Shown: positions 15,388 to 23,413 of the stretch, piece after piece
Numbering within the stretch: the first letter of the stretch is position 1
How the letters are laid out: every line of letters starts with the position of its first letter
DNA from: an uncultured Lachnospiraceae bacterium
Lineage (GTDB): Bacteria > Bacillota > Clostridia > Lachnospirales > Lachnospiraceae
Reading direction: 5' to 3'
Assembly (NCBI GenBank): GCA_910587635.1
Contig: CAJUNB010000030.1
Location: 1 to 31,805 of the forward strand
Length of the DNA: 31,805 nucleotides
Translations under genes and position numbers: made by a program
The notes under the pieces: model-generated
Database searches by the model: none
What the model was told of the DNA's origin: nothing
Seen by the model: only the letters and a program-made list of their open reading frames with translations

Positions 15388-16567
15388 AGTACAGTTTCTC
15401 CCTGATAAAGATCTGTTTCATAACAGAAAGCTCGTGCAGTGTGATACGACTGTCATTCAATGCTCCAATCGCCTGCTTTTTCTCGAACACGAGCCCTACC
15501 ACCTGCTCGTAATCCGGTTTTCCACTTGGCTCTTTGGAAAAAAGAAACAATACAGCCGAGATAATGGCGTCTGAAAACATAACAATGGTACTTTCTCTGG
15601 ATACAAATTCGCGCCGGGCACACTCCAGCAATACCTCCCTGACATTCGGAGGAAATCTGTATTCCTCGCATACCCGTCTGATGATCTCTTCCTCATCTGC
15701 CGTATCGCCCCATTTCTCCCGATATATCTTTCCGATACGATGATAATAGGCACCAGCCTTGGCAAGAGCAGCATTTGCCTGAATGCTGGAGGCAATCCGC
15801 TCACTGAAATGAGCCGTATGCAATGCAAGACGATAGTCCTCATTTGCCTCCTGTTTTATCTTTACAAGCAGTTCAAATTCGGAATCATAGATATCCTGAT
15901 ACCGGCCTTGATATTTATGGACTACGGAAAAACTGAAATATTTCAGTATACATAAAAGCAAAAGTCCCGTCAGACACAGGTTCATCAAAGGGATCAAAAA
16001 CAGCTCCCATGTCAACCGTTCATTGATAAAAAGGACTGTGGCTGCTGTTTCGGCCACAAGGAGAAACAGCAAAGATATGACAATGGGAATACCGACTTTA
16101 TAGGCATCGTTCATCTGGGAAAATAGCAAAATTGCCACACTGCCCCCTAAAAAGTACAGAAAAAATATATTCGCCGGTGCACCTGCCAGATAAGAGGAAA
16201 ACATGACAACGAGAGTATAGGAATACAGACCAAGAAAAGTGTTGCTGAAAAAAGAAAGTGCCACTCCGATAGCTACAATGGGCCAGAGCTGGAATGGAAA
16301 CAGAGGAAGCAGGCAGGAAAACAAAAGGCCTCCCAGAAAAAAGACAACAAAACGAAACTCGTGATTTTCATTGTCATAGTCAAGCAAACCACTGTGTTCA
16401 AAATAGAACCAGGCAAATGCCAGACAGATCGTGCCAACAGAGAGCATAACCAGATTCCGTATCTGTTCATTGACCGGTTTCTGATAAATATATCCTGCCC
16501 CTGCGCACAGAAACGCAGGTACAAACACAAGTAATATCACAACAATTATATTGGTAATTTTCTTCAT
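15371..16567 (-). CDS. PgpH-like 7TM protein with degenerate HD domain
   Basis: The position between phoH and ybeY is that of pgpH (yqfF), a c-di-AMP phosphodiesterase. This 398-residue protein has about seven membrane segments (roughly 5-215) and a cytoplasmic HD-like domain (about 235-398), but lacks the large extracellular domain of PgpH. The core QANAALAKAGAYYHRIGK aligns with the family's GAYYHDIGK. The catalytic Asp is Arg277, the first HD His aligns with Leu247, and the HHGT motif is absent; Asp333 (MFSDAI) may remain. Hydrolysis by the usual two-metal mechanism therefore looks unlikely. ATG 16567 has AGGA 7 bases upstream; an in-frame TTG at 16573 is less likely. Confidence 0.8.
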   Translation of the reverse strand: MKKITNIIVVILLVFVPAFLCAGAGYIYQKPVNEQIRNLVMLSVGTICLAFAWFYFEHSGLLDYDNENHEFRFVVFFLGGLLFSCLLPLFPFQLWPIVAIGVALSFFSNTFLGLYSYTLVVMFSSYLAGAPANIFFLYFLGGSVAILLFSQMNDAYKVGIPIVISLLFLLVAETAATVLFINERLTWELFLIPLMNLCLTGLLLLCILKYFSFSVVHKYQGRYQDIYDSEFELLVKIKQEANEDYRLALHTAHFSERIASSIQANAALAKAGAYYHRIGKIYREKWGDTADEEEIIRRVCEEYRFPPNVREVLLECARREFVSRESTIVMFSDAIISAVLFLFSKEPSGKPDYEQVVGLVFEKKQAIGALNDSRITLHELSVMKQIFIREKLYYDLLR

Positions 16568-16576
16568 AAGCAATTC

Positions 16577-17617
16577 CTATTTTCTGCCTTTTTGATCATA
16601 TCCATATCGGTAATTTTTTCTCGATGAACCGTTATCTTTTTTTGAGGTATTGTTTTTCACGGCCCTTTCTTCGTATTGCTCATAGGCCTTGACAATTTTC
16701 TGTACAAGAGGATGACGTACAACGTCCTTACTTGTCAGTTCACAGAAAGCAATATCTTCTACCTTACCAAGTACCCGAAGCGCCACATCCAGCCCAGACT
16801 GACTTTCCGGGGAAAGGTCTTTCTGGGTCTTGTCCCCTGTCACCACAACTTTTGACCCGAATCCGATACGAGTCAGGAACATTTTCATCTGAGCAGGTGT
16901 CGTATTCTGGGCTTCATCCAGAATAATATAGGCGTTGTCCAGCGTACGGCCTCTCATATAGGCAAGGGGCGCCACTTCGATAAGTCCCTTTTCCATATTT
17001 CTGGCAAAATTTTCGGCTCCCATAATCTGATACAGGGCATCATAGAGCGGCCGCAGATAGGGATCTACTTTGCTTTGCAGATCTCCTGGCAGAAATCCCA
17101 GTTTCTCTCCGGCTTCGATGGCTGGCCTTGTCAAAATGATACGTCCCACTTCGTCATTTTTAAAGGCAGTGATTGCCATGGCCATTGCCAGATAAGTCTT
17201 TCCTGTTCCCGCAGGTCCCAGTCCAAATGTAATCATATGGTCTCTGATGGCATCCACATATTGCTTCTGCCCCAGTGTCTTTGGCTTTACCGGTTTTCCA
17301 TTCATCGTGTGACAGATGATCTCCCCGTCGATTTCCACAAGCGCGTCTTCTTTCTGTTCATGGCTCATTTCTATCGTATAATTGACATTTTGCTCCTGTA
17401 TGGCATTGCCCCGTCTGGAAAGCGTCACGAGATTTTCCAGAACACTTCGAGCCCGGTTGGCATTTTCTTCCGATCCTGTGATCTTTATATCCTCATCCCG
17501 GTTGACGATTGTCACAGAAAGCTCTTTTTCTATTTTTTTAATAAAAGAGTCATACTCTCCAAATACATTTCTCATGTGCTCGGCCGGAACTGACAGCTTT
17601 AAAGTAAATTCATCCAT
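16577..17617 (-). CDS. phoH: PhoH family ATPase (PhoH-like)
   Basis: PhoH-like proteins are RecA-fold ATPases linked to RNA metabolism; their exact role is unsettled. The 346-residue protein has an N-terminal KH-like region (about 1-70), Walker A GPAGTGKT at 134-141 and Walker B IILDEAQN at 231-238, with GFLPGDLQSKVDPYLRPLYD between them, a family signature. A basic Ser/Lys/Arg-rich tail follows about residue 315. It lies 8 bases after yqfD and 9 bases before the PgpH-like gene. Confidence 0.96.
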   Translation of the reverse strand: MDEFTLKLSVPAEHMRNVFGEYDSFIKKIEKELSVTIVNRDEDIKITGSEENANRARSVLENLVTLSRRGNAIQEQNVNYTIEMSHEQKEDALVEIDGEIICHTMNGKPVKPKTLGQKQYVDAIRDHMITFGLGPAGTGKTYLAMAMAITAFKNDEVGRIILTRPAIEAGEKLGFLPGDLQSKVDPYLRPLYDALYQIMGAENFARNMEKGLIEVAPLAYMRGRTLDNAYIILDEAQNTTPAQMKMFLTRIGFGSKVVVTGDKTQKDLSPESQSGLDVALRVLGKVEDIAFCELTSKDVVRHPLVQKIVKAYEQYEERAVKNNTSKKDNGSSRKNYRYGYDQKGRK

Positions 17618-17625
17618 TCTCTTTT

Positions 17626-18864
17626 TTACTCCCTGGTTTCCTGAAAATCTTCTCCTGTTCTGGGATTTTCCGTTTTTGTCCTGACAAGTATTCCTGTCTT
17701 TTCCACAACAGTAAAATCTACATATAACATGTAATGCGAAGAATCTTTTTTTATTTTAACATCTTTTTCAATAATTTGTACCCCTTTTTCCTGTAAAGTT
17801 TCTATGACTCGATCAAGACTCTCCTGACAGAGCGTTTTTACCTGTTCCTGCGTGTATTGTTTTTCCAGCAGTGTGTATTCCCTGTAACGATAATTCCCAA
17901 AGCTGACTGGTAAATAGAAATCTTTTAATGGCTCCAGTCTGTTTTCACTGACTACACAGTCACAGCGGTCAAATCCGACCTTTTGAAAAGGAAGCTTCCA
18001 TTCCCTTCCAAAAAAACGGAGATAGGAAATTTTTTTCTCATTTCCGGTATAGACTTTGTACTGGTACTGTATCGGAAACTTTTCTTCATAATGATATCCG
18101 CATTCCAGATAGATATCCGCATCTGCTTTGCAGAACAGATATTCTTTTATTGTTGTATCTTCATTATAGACAGGGACCGCTCCGCTGACAAGTATTTCTC
18201 CTTTTTCCACTTCATCTTCTATTTTGACAAGGGGTACACCGCTTCGGGTGACCATGTCAACGATCTTTCCTTTTTTCGTAGCCTCCAAATCCATCCCTTC
18301 TCCGTCTGCCACTTCGATCTGGGGTGTTTTTCTACTGTTTTCCTTGATCTGTATCACAAGCTTTGTTCCATCCAGCCTGGCCGATGTCCATGTCACGATG
18401 TCAAACTGTCTGCGGATGGATTTTTCCAATGCTTCAATATCCAGATCTTTTTTCCGACTTCCGCACACAATTTCATTTTCCTCCAGAAAATCCATGAGTA
18501 CATCTGTCGTCAAACTGCTGTTGCCGGTAATTTCTATAGACCATATAAAATAGGACATCATATGAAGAAAAAACAGGCATCCTGCCAGTCCCAGAAAAAA
18601 AATACTCCGCTTTTTCATATAGGGAACAAAAAAAGGCAGTCCATATCTGTGCAGTATGGCTACCCTTGTCTTAGTTTTTTTCGTCACAGGCCTGAGTCTC
18701 CAAAAGCCCGCAATACTGATACACATTGTATAGTAAGTATCATGATTTTCAATATTCCACAGCAGAATGTTCCGGTTGCTACACAAATTCATGAAACGTT
18801 CCGGCGAATATCCCCATACCTTGATTTTCAGATACCCTTTCAGGGAACGAATTAGCTTCTCCAT
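17626..18864 (-). CDS. yqfD: Sporulation protein YqfD
   Basis: YqfD is a membrane protein of the stage IV sporulation group made in the mother cell; in Bacillus and Clostridia it is encoded beside yqfC. The 412-residue protein has a cytosolic N-terminal part (1-85), one membrane helix (about 88-109), and a long extracytoplasmic part with GVPLVKIEDEVEKGEILVSGAVP, typical of the family. I chose ATG 18864 since GGGAGG is 6 bases upstream; an ATG at 18870 touches that site directly. It is followed by phoH after 8 bases. Confidence 0.93.
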   Translation of the reverse strand: MEKLIRSLKGYLKIKVWGYSPERFMNLCSNRNILLWNIENHDTYYTMCISIAGFWRLRPVTKKTKTRVAILHRYGLPFFVPYMKKRSIFFLGLAGCLFFLHMMSYFIWSIEITGNSSLTTDVLMDFLEENEIVCGSRKKDLDIEALEKSIRRQFDIVTWTSARLDGTKLVIQIKENSRKTPQIEVADGEGMDLEATKKGKIVDMVTRSGVPLVKIEDEVEKGEILVSGAVPVYNEDTTIKEYLFCKADADIYLECGYHYEEKFPIQYQYKVYTGNEKKISYLRFFGREWKLPFQKVGFDRCDCVVSENRLEPLKDFYLPVSFGNYRYREYTLLEKQYTQEQVKTLCQESLDRVIETLQEKGVQIIEKDVKIKKDSSHYMLYVDFTVVEKTGILVRTKTENPRTGEDFQETRE

Positions 18865-18878
18865 AGCCATCCTCCCGA

Positions 18879-19175
18879 CTATTCATATTTTACACATGCA
18901 ATACAGCCACTGATTTTCATATCCTCATTGGTATAATAATCAATAGACAGATTTTTCCCGGAAATACAGATCTGACATGTTTTTCCCTGCAGAAGGATAA
19001 AGGTGTCACAATATTCTATGATTCCTTTATAGTTTTCAATCCAGGCCTCATGGTTTCCTGTTAATGTCACAATAGAAGCTCCCAAAAGCAAGTCTTTTGG
19101 AAGCTTCAGAGAATCCACCATCTGTTCTTTTTTGGAAATCATTCCATCATTTTCTGGCTTCTTTTTTCTGCTCAT
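18879..19175 (-). CDS. yqfC: Sporulation protein YqfC (YabP/YqfC family)
   Basis: This 98-residue YabP/YqfC-family protein is encoded 14 bases before yqfD. The core LPKDLLLGASIVTLTGNHEAWIENYKGI matches the family, followed by a small beta-rich region. YabP/YqfC proteins are sporulation factors under sigma-E-type control in Bacillus; that control is not proven here. The start at 19175 lacks an evident ribosome site, so an internal start is possible. It follows pdp by 20 bases. Confidence 0.92.
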   Translation of the reverse strand: MSRKKKPENDGMISKKEQMVDSLKLPKDLLLGASIVTLTGNHEAWIENYKGIIEYCDTFILLQGKTCQICISGKNLSIDYYTNEDMKISGCIACVKYE

Positions 19176-19195
19176 ACAACAATATACGAAGCAGA

Positions 19196-20503
19196 TTACG
19201 GGGTTATGACTCCTTTTATGAGAGGGCTTTTTTCCACGATATTCTGACTGAAAGAATAAGCCTGAAGGAATCTTTGCCTTGCCTGTGTCATTTTTTCCCG
19301 GTCATTGCCATGAAGGACAGCCAGTGTCTCTCCCTTTTTTACGAAGTCTCCTACTTTTTTACGCAGGATAAGCCCTACCGAAAGATCGATTGCACTTTCC
19401 TTTGTCTCTCTTCCTCCACCCAGCAGCAAAGAACACATACCAATTTCACTGCAGGTAATATGAGAAATATAGCCCTCTTGGGAGGATATGATATCTTCCT
19501 GGTATTCGGCTGTGGGAAGCAGTTCAGGGTGATAGACAGATGTTTGATCGCCTCCCTGCGCTTCTATGAGTTGTGCCAGCTTATCTAACGCCTTTCCGCT
19601 ATAGACTGACTCGGTCAGTTTATCTCTTGCTTCTTTCTCATTCTCCGCCTTCTCCCCTGCAATAAGCATATAACTGCCAAGCGTCATACAGAGTTCCAGA
19701 AAATCTGCTGGTCCTTTTCCCTGAAGGGTATCGATCGCTTCTTTTACTTCCAGCGCATTTCCTACAGCAAAGCCAAGCGGCTGGTCCATGTCGGAAATAA
19801 TGGCATAGGTCTTTCTACCCGCATTGTTCCCGAGAGTTACCATTTCTTTCGCCAGGGCAAAAGAATCTTCCTGGGATTTCATAAATGCACCACTTCCGGT
19901 TTTCACATCCAGTACAATGGCATCCGCTCCACTCGCCAGTTTTTTACTCATAATAGAGCTGGCAATGAGAGACATATTGTCCACAGTAGCTGTCACGTCT
20001 CGCAGGGCATACAGTTTTTTATCTGCCGGTGCCAGATCTGCCGTCTGCCCCATAATAGCGATACCGATCTCGTTCACATTGCGAAGAAATGTTTCCGAAG
20101 AAATCGCTGTGGAAAATCCGGGAAAGCTTTCCAGCTTGTCAATAGTTCCACCGGTGTGTCCCAGTCCTCTGCCACTCATCTTGGCCACCGGTATCCCACA
20201 GGCCGCTACCATAGGTGTCAGTGCCAGAGTTGTCTTATCCCCTACACCTCCGGTACTGTGTTTGTCCACTTTGATTCCCCGAATACCGGACAGGTCCAGT
20301 CTTTCTCCACTGTGCTCCATACTTTCTGTCAGGTACAGTGTCTCTTGTCCGTTCATTCCCCGGAAATAGATCGCCATCATCATCGCAGACATCTGATAAT
20401 CCGGTATCGTACCTGTAGTATACCCCTGTACCATAAAATCGATCTCATCTCTGGAAAGGATCTGTCCGTTTCTCTTTTTCATGATCAAATCATACATTCT
20501 CAT
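19196..20503 (-). CDS. pdp: Pyrimidine-nucleoside phosphorylase
   Basis: The enzyme splits uridine, deoxyuridine and thymidine with phosphate to base and (deoxy)ribose-1-phosphate for salvage. The 435-residue protein shows the class II phosphorylase signature: N-terminal YDLIMKKRNG, the phosphate loop KHSTGGVGD at 81-89, then SGRGLGHTGGTIDKLES. ATG 20503 has GGAGG 7 bases upstream; the longer frame to 20551 overlaps the preceding gene's end. It lies between a VanW-family gene and yqfC, an unusual place for a salvage enzyme. The phosphorylase family is clear; the uridine/thymidine preference is from homology. Confidence 0.95.
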   Translation of the reverse strand: MRMYDLIMKKRNGQILSRDEIDFMVQGYTTGTIPDYQMSAMMMAIYFRGMNGQETLYLTESMEHSGERLDLSGIRGIKVDKHSTGGVGDKTTLALTPMVAACGIPVAKMSGRGLGHTGGTIDKLESFPGFSTAISSETFLRNVNEIGIAIMGQTADLAPADKKLYALRDVTATVDNMSLIASSIMSKKLASGADAIVLDVKTGSGAFMKSQEDSFALAKEMVTLGNNAGRKTYAIISDMDQPLGFAVGNALEVKEAIDTLQGKGPADFLELCMTLGSYMLIAGEKAENEKEARDKLTESVYSGKALDKLAQLIEAQGGDQTSVYHPELLPTAEYQEDIISSQEGYISHITCSEIGMCSLLLGGGRETKESAIDLSVGLILRKKVGDFVKKGETLAVLHGNDREKMTQARQRFLQAYSFSQNIVEKSPLIKGVITP

Positions 20504-20525
20504 ACAGGTTCCTCCGATATTTTTA

Positions 20526-21707
20526 TCAGTCTTCAGCCGCTTCTTCATCATTTTTGGGAAGAGGACTGTACCTGGATATTCCCAGAGAACGATCCTCCAC
20601 TACCTGTCCGTTTACTGTCACTTCCAGATAAGCGGAGGCAGCCAGGCTCCCTCTTCTGACGGCATGAAGACGATAAGATGTACCTGCTGTCAAAATTTCA
20701 TTTGTATACACGTTGACGATCAGACGGTTCCCCTCTGTATATGCTTCAAACAATACCGGGAACGGATAATCATTGCGCACCCGCAGATCTTTACTGCCAC
20801 TGGAAATCGCCGCGTCCATGCCAAGAGGCAGGTAGTGGACCGGCATACTGTGAGCATGTCTTTCCAGAACAGTCAATCCACTGTTCATCACTGCATTATA
20901 AACAGTAGAAGATACCTGGCAGATACCCCCTCCTATGCTTGTGACTTTTTTCCCTCCCGAATAGGCACCTGCCAAGCGGTACCCATTGGCGGAGGTCCTC
21001 GGCTTAAACGCCTGATTCATGGAAACTTCCTCTCCCGGCATCAATACAAGCATATTGATATTGGAAGAAGCGACCTTTATATTGCCGATTCGATTGGAGG
21101 AACTGCCTCGAAAACTTGTACTGCAGCTTCCTTCGATAGAATATTTATTGGCAAGAATTTCTTCTGGTATATCCAGGCTGACAAGATCCAGTTGGTCTTG
21201 GCTCAGCGTTACTGTTTTATCTTCCGTTCCTTTATCTGCCAGTATTTCCAGAAGACTCTGGTAGATCAGCGCAGCTCCTGTCTCATTGATCTGCTGGCAG
21301 GATGCACCGGCATAGGTTTGAAATGTCCCTGTAGCCGCATCATAATAATAAAAAGAATCGTTTTCTGCAGGCACACCGGACAGAGCCACATTCACATCTG
21401 CTACAAATGCGTCCAACAGCGAAGTATCCGGGATGTGGCATATCCTGCTTCCGTCTTCGTTATCCTGAACCACCACCTGTACTGTCCCAAAATCGGCCAT
21501 CATTTTCTCAAAAGTATACTCCCCTACCTTTAAGATCAACTTCTGTTGCGGTGCTTCCGCCTTCAACACAGCGATCACTGTGGCATAGGGTACGCCGTAA
21601 ATAATTTCCTCTGCAGATGCACTCATTCCCATCCCCATAATAAGCAGGAACGATAACAGCATGGCAAAGAACATACGGCTTCTTTTTTTCATTCTGCCCT
21701 TGTTCAT
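20526..21707 (-). CDS. Secreted or anchored VanW-family protein
   Basis: This 393-residue protein begins with a basic stretch and a hydrophobic signal (MFFAMLLSFLLIMGMGMSASA) that may be cleaved after ASA. The middle holds a peptidoglycan-binding-like region, and the VanW domain follows with MLVLMPGEEVSMNQAF, RTSANGYRLAGAY, SIGGGICQVSSTVYNA and the HAHSMPVHYLPLGMDAA motif. VanW domains occur in some vancomycin-resistance clusters but mostly as uncharacterised cell-wall proteins; no other van genes are present, so resistance should not be inferred. ATG 21707 is the likely start (ATG 21692 is possible). A palindrome overlaps its promoter. Confidence 0.88.
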   Translation of the reverse strand: MNKGRMKKRSRMFFAMLLSFLLIMGMGMSASAEEIIYGVPYATVIAVLKAEAPQQKLILKVGEYTFEKMMADFGTVQVVVQDNEDGSRICHIPDTSLLDAFVADVNVALSGVPAENDSFYYYDAATGTFQTYAGASCQQINETGAALIYQSLLEILADKGTEDKTVTLSQDQLDLVSLDIPEEILANKYSIEGSCSTSFRGSSSNRIGNIKVASSNINMLVLMPGEEVSMNQAFKPRTSANGYRLAGAYSGGKKVTSIGGGICQVSSTVYNAVMNSGLTVLERHAHSMPVHYLPLGMDAAISSGSKDLRVRNDYPFPVLFEAYTEGNRLIVNVYTNEILTAGTSYRLHAVRRGSLAASAYLEVTVNGQVVEDRSLGISRYSPLPKNDEEAAED

Positions 21708-21728
21708 TTCCGTCTTATTCTCCCTCTT

Positions 21729-21753
21729 TATAATGATAATTAATATCATTATA
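21729..21753. promoter_or_regulatory. Palindromic operator candidate (Fur-family-like) before the VanW gene
   Basis: TATAATGATA and TATCATTATA form perfect 10-bp arms around 5 bases. The inner 15 bases match the Bacillus-type Fur 7-1-7 box (TGATAAT-N-ATTATCA) at 13 of 14 defined positions. It covers the -10 box and the likely transcription start of the VanW-family gene. AT-rich sequence makes chance similarity to a Fur box easier, but the perfect arms are notable. Confidence 0.55.
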
Positions 21754-21776
21754 CATGGAATTTTCTGAAAATACAA
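21748..21776 (-). promoter_or_regulatory. Promoter of the VanW-family gene and downstream run
   Basis: The -10 is a perfect TATAAT (21753-21748), with a weak -35 TTGTAT (21776-21771) at 17 bp. Confidence 0.6.
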
Positions 21777-21780
21777 CAAG

Positions 21781-23376
21781 CTATCGGAATCCCTTTGGTG
21801 TAATCTCATTTTCCGACAGCAAACAAGGTAGTTTGTCTCCTGTTATATCACTCGTCTTTACAATCATATTATTCGTAGTAGAACCGTATTGTTTCAAAAG
21901 ATACACGTCCTCTGCGCCATATACGCTGTGTGAACTGATAAAATCGTAGATGACCGGCAGAATTTCCTTTCCGCTTCCATCCAATAGACCGGATTTTCCT
22001 CCTGTTTCTATTTCATAGCAGCTGCCCCGTTCCTGGATGCGGTCATATTTCCCACTGATAAGTAGTCTGCCAAGGCAGTCATACAATTCCATAGTGTCCC
22101 CTGTCCAGAGAGCGACAGAACCATTGGCAAAGAACTGAGCTCTGTCATACTGAATCGGAATCACTACCGTTCCTTCTTTATCAATAAGTCCATATTTCCC
22201 ATGCAATCCGGCAACTGCCCACCCATTCTGAAAGAAGGATAAATAATCGTACATCAATGGAATTTTTACAGAAAGGTTCTGGTCATCCAGGCATCCGTAT
22301 TTTCCTTCGGAGGATATCAGTATTCCATGCTCCGTCGTGCCATCATACCGGATTTGGTCATAGAAAAAGGGAACCTCTGTCTTTCCGTTATAGTCTGTAA
22401 TTCCCCAGTACCCATCCTTATTCGCAATGACCAGTTCTTCTTCAGCCATAGGTATGATCCAGTTATAGATCGGTTCCAACAACACGTTTCCGGCACTGTC
22501 TGCCAGGCCGTACTGATCGTCTACCGCAAAACAGAGCAGTCCTTCCCACTCATAGATTCTGCCCGGTTCCTCCAGGAGCAATTTCCCCACTTTATCAAAG
22601 CAATAGGTTCGCTCCTCTTTCTCTGCAATAATATAATCGCCTTTCATTCTGACAGAATCATACACTGGTTTGACAAGTTCTGTTCCCGTTTTATCAATTA
22701 CACCAAAATAACCGTCTCTCATGACCCTGGCCAATCCATTTTCAAAATAACCGGCATCCTCGTAAACAGGAGCAATGACAATTCTTCCCGTCTGGTCCAG
22801 ATAGCCATACTGACCGTCCTTGCTGAAATAAGCAAGCCCGTCCTGGAAGGCACTGACACTGTCACAGTCCAGTTTAAAAACAACCTGTCCTTCTTGATCA
22901 ATAAAGCCGGATTCTTTTCCTATGGAAAAATAAGCCAATCCTTCTGAAAAAGATGATGCTTCATCAAAAAGAAAAGGAATTTTTGTTTTTCCGTCTTTTC
23001 CAATATATCCATATTTCCCATGCAGATTTACACAGGCAAGTCCCTCCGAAAAGGGGTTGGCTCTATCATAAATACAGGGAGCAATTTCCTTCCCGCTCTC
23101 TGTCATAAACCCATAAAAAGAACCGTTATAATAACAATAAGTATCTTCCGAGCATAAAATTAGGTCGATTTGCTCTCCTTCAGGAACTCTGGCCGTTACT
23201 GGACAGAATATAGCTGACTCCGTATTCTCTAAATCTCTGATATCTGCAGCTTTTATAACTGCATTCCTGCCAAAGCATATTAAAACAGCTATAGACAGAC
23301 TAACTCCCGCCAGAAAGTTCTCTGCTTTTCTCTTCTTTCTGTCATTTTTATGTGGTTTCCTTATTTTTTTCAGCAT
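21781..23376 (-). CDS. Membrane-anchored WG-repeat protein
   Basis: The 531-residue protein has a basic N-terminus and one hydrophobic segment (about 22-42), then about twelve WG (KWG) repeats of roughly 35 residues to near residue 510. Examples are KYGYIGKDGKTKIPFLFDEA, QYGYLDQTGRIVIAPVYEDA and KYGLIDKEGTVVIPIQYDRA. Repeats 5, 6 and 11 are degraded. WG repeats are expected to form a beta-propeller-like or solenoid surface for binding; the partner is unknown. AAGGGA precedes ATG 23376. It follows the lipoprotein gene by 37 bases, so the two are probably co-transcribed and both outside the cytoplasmic membrane. Confidence 0.85.
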   Translation of the reverse strand: MLKKIRKPHKNDRKKRKAENFLAGVSLSIAVLICFGRNAVIKAADIRDLENTESAIFCPVTARVPEGEQIDLILCSEDTYCYYNGSFYGFMTESGKEIAPCIYDRANPFSEGLACVNLHGKYGYIGKDGKTKIPFLFDEASSFSEGLAYFSIGKESGFIDQEGQVVFKLDCDSVSAFQDGLAYFSKDGQYGYLDQTGRIVIAPVYEDAGYFENGLARVMRDGYFGVIDKTGTELVKPVYDSVRMKGDYIIAEKEERTYCFDKVGKLLLEEPGRIYEWEGLLCFAVDDQYGLADSAGNVLLEPIYNWIIPMAEEELVIANKDGYWGITDYNGKTEVPFFYDQIRYDGTTEHGILISSEGKYGCLDDQNLSVKIPLMYDYLSFFQNGWAVAGLHGKYGLIDKEGTVVIPIQYDRAQFFANGSVALWTGDTMELYDCLGRLLISGKYDRIQERGSCYEIETGGKSGLLDGSGKEILPVIYDFISSHSVYGAEDVYLLKQYGSTTNNMIVKTSDITGDKLPCLLSENEITPKGFR

Positions 23377-23413
23377 CTTTCTTATCCCTTGCCCTGTATC
23401 TGTTATATCATCA

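Noticed and set aside
20481..21533. Long + strand open frame (about 350 codons)
   Set aside because: It is antisense to the VanW-family gene, has no recognisable domain, and follows the codon pattern of the opposite strand. The same applies to the + strand frames at 7021-7854, 7454-8257 and 17983-18855.
20526..21707. Vancomycin-resistance locus
   Set aside because: Only a VanW domain is present, with no vanH, ligase, vanX or vanRS genes. VanW domains are common in Firmicutes outside resistance clusters.
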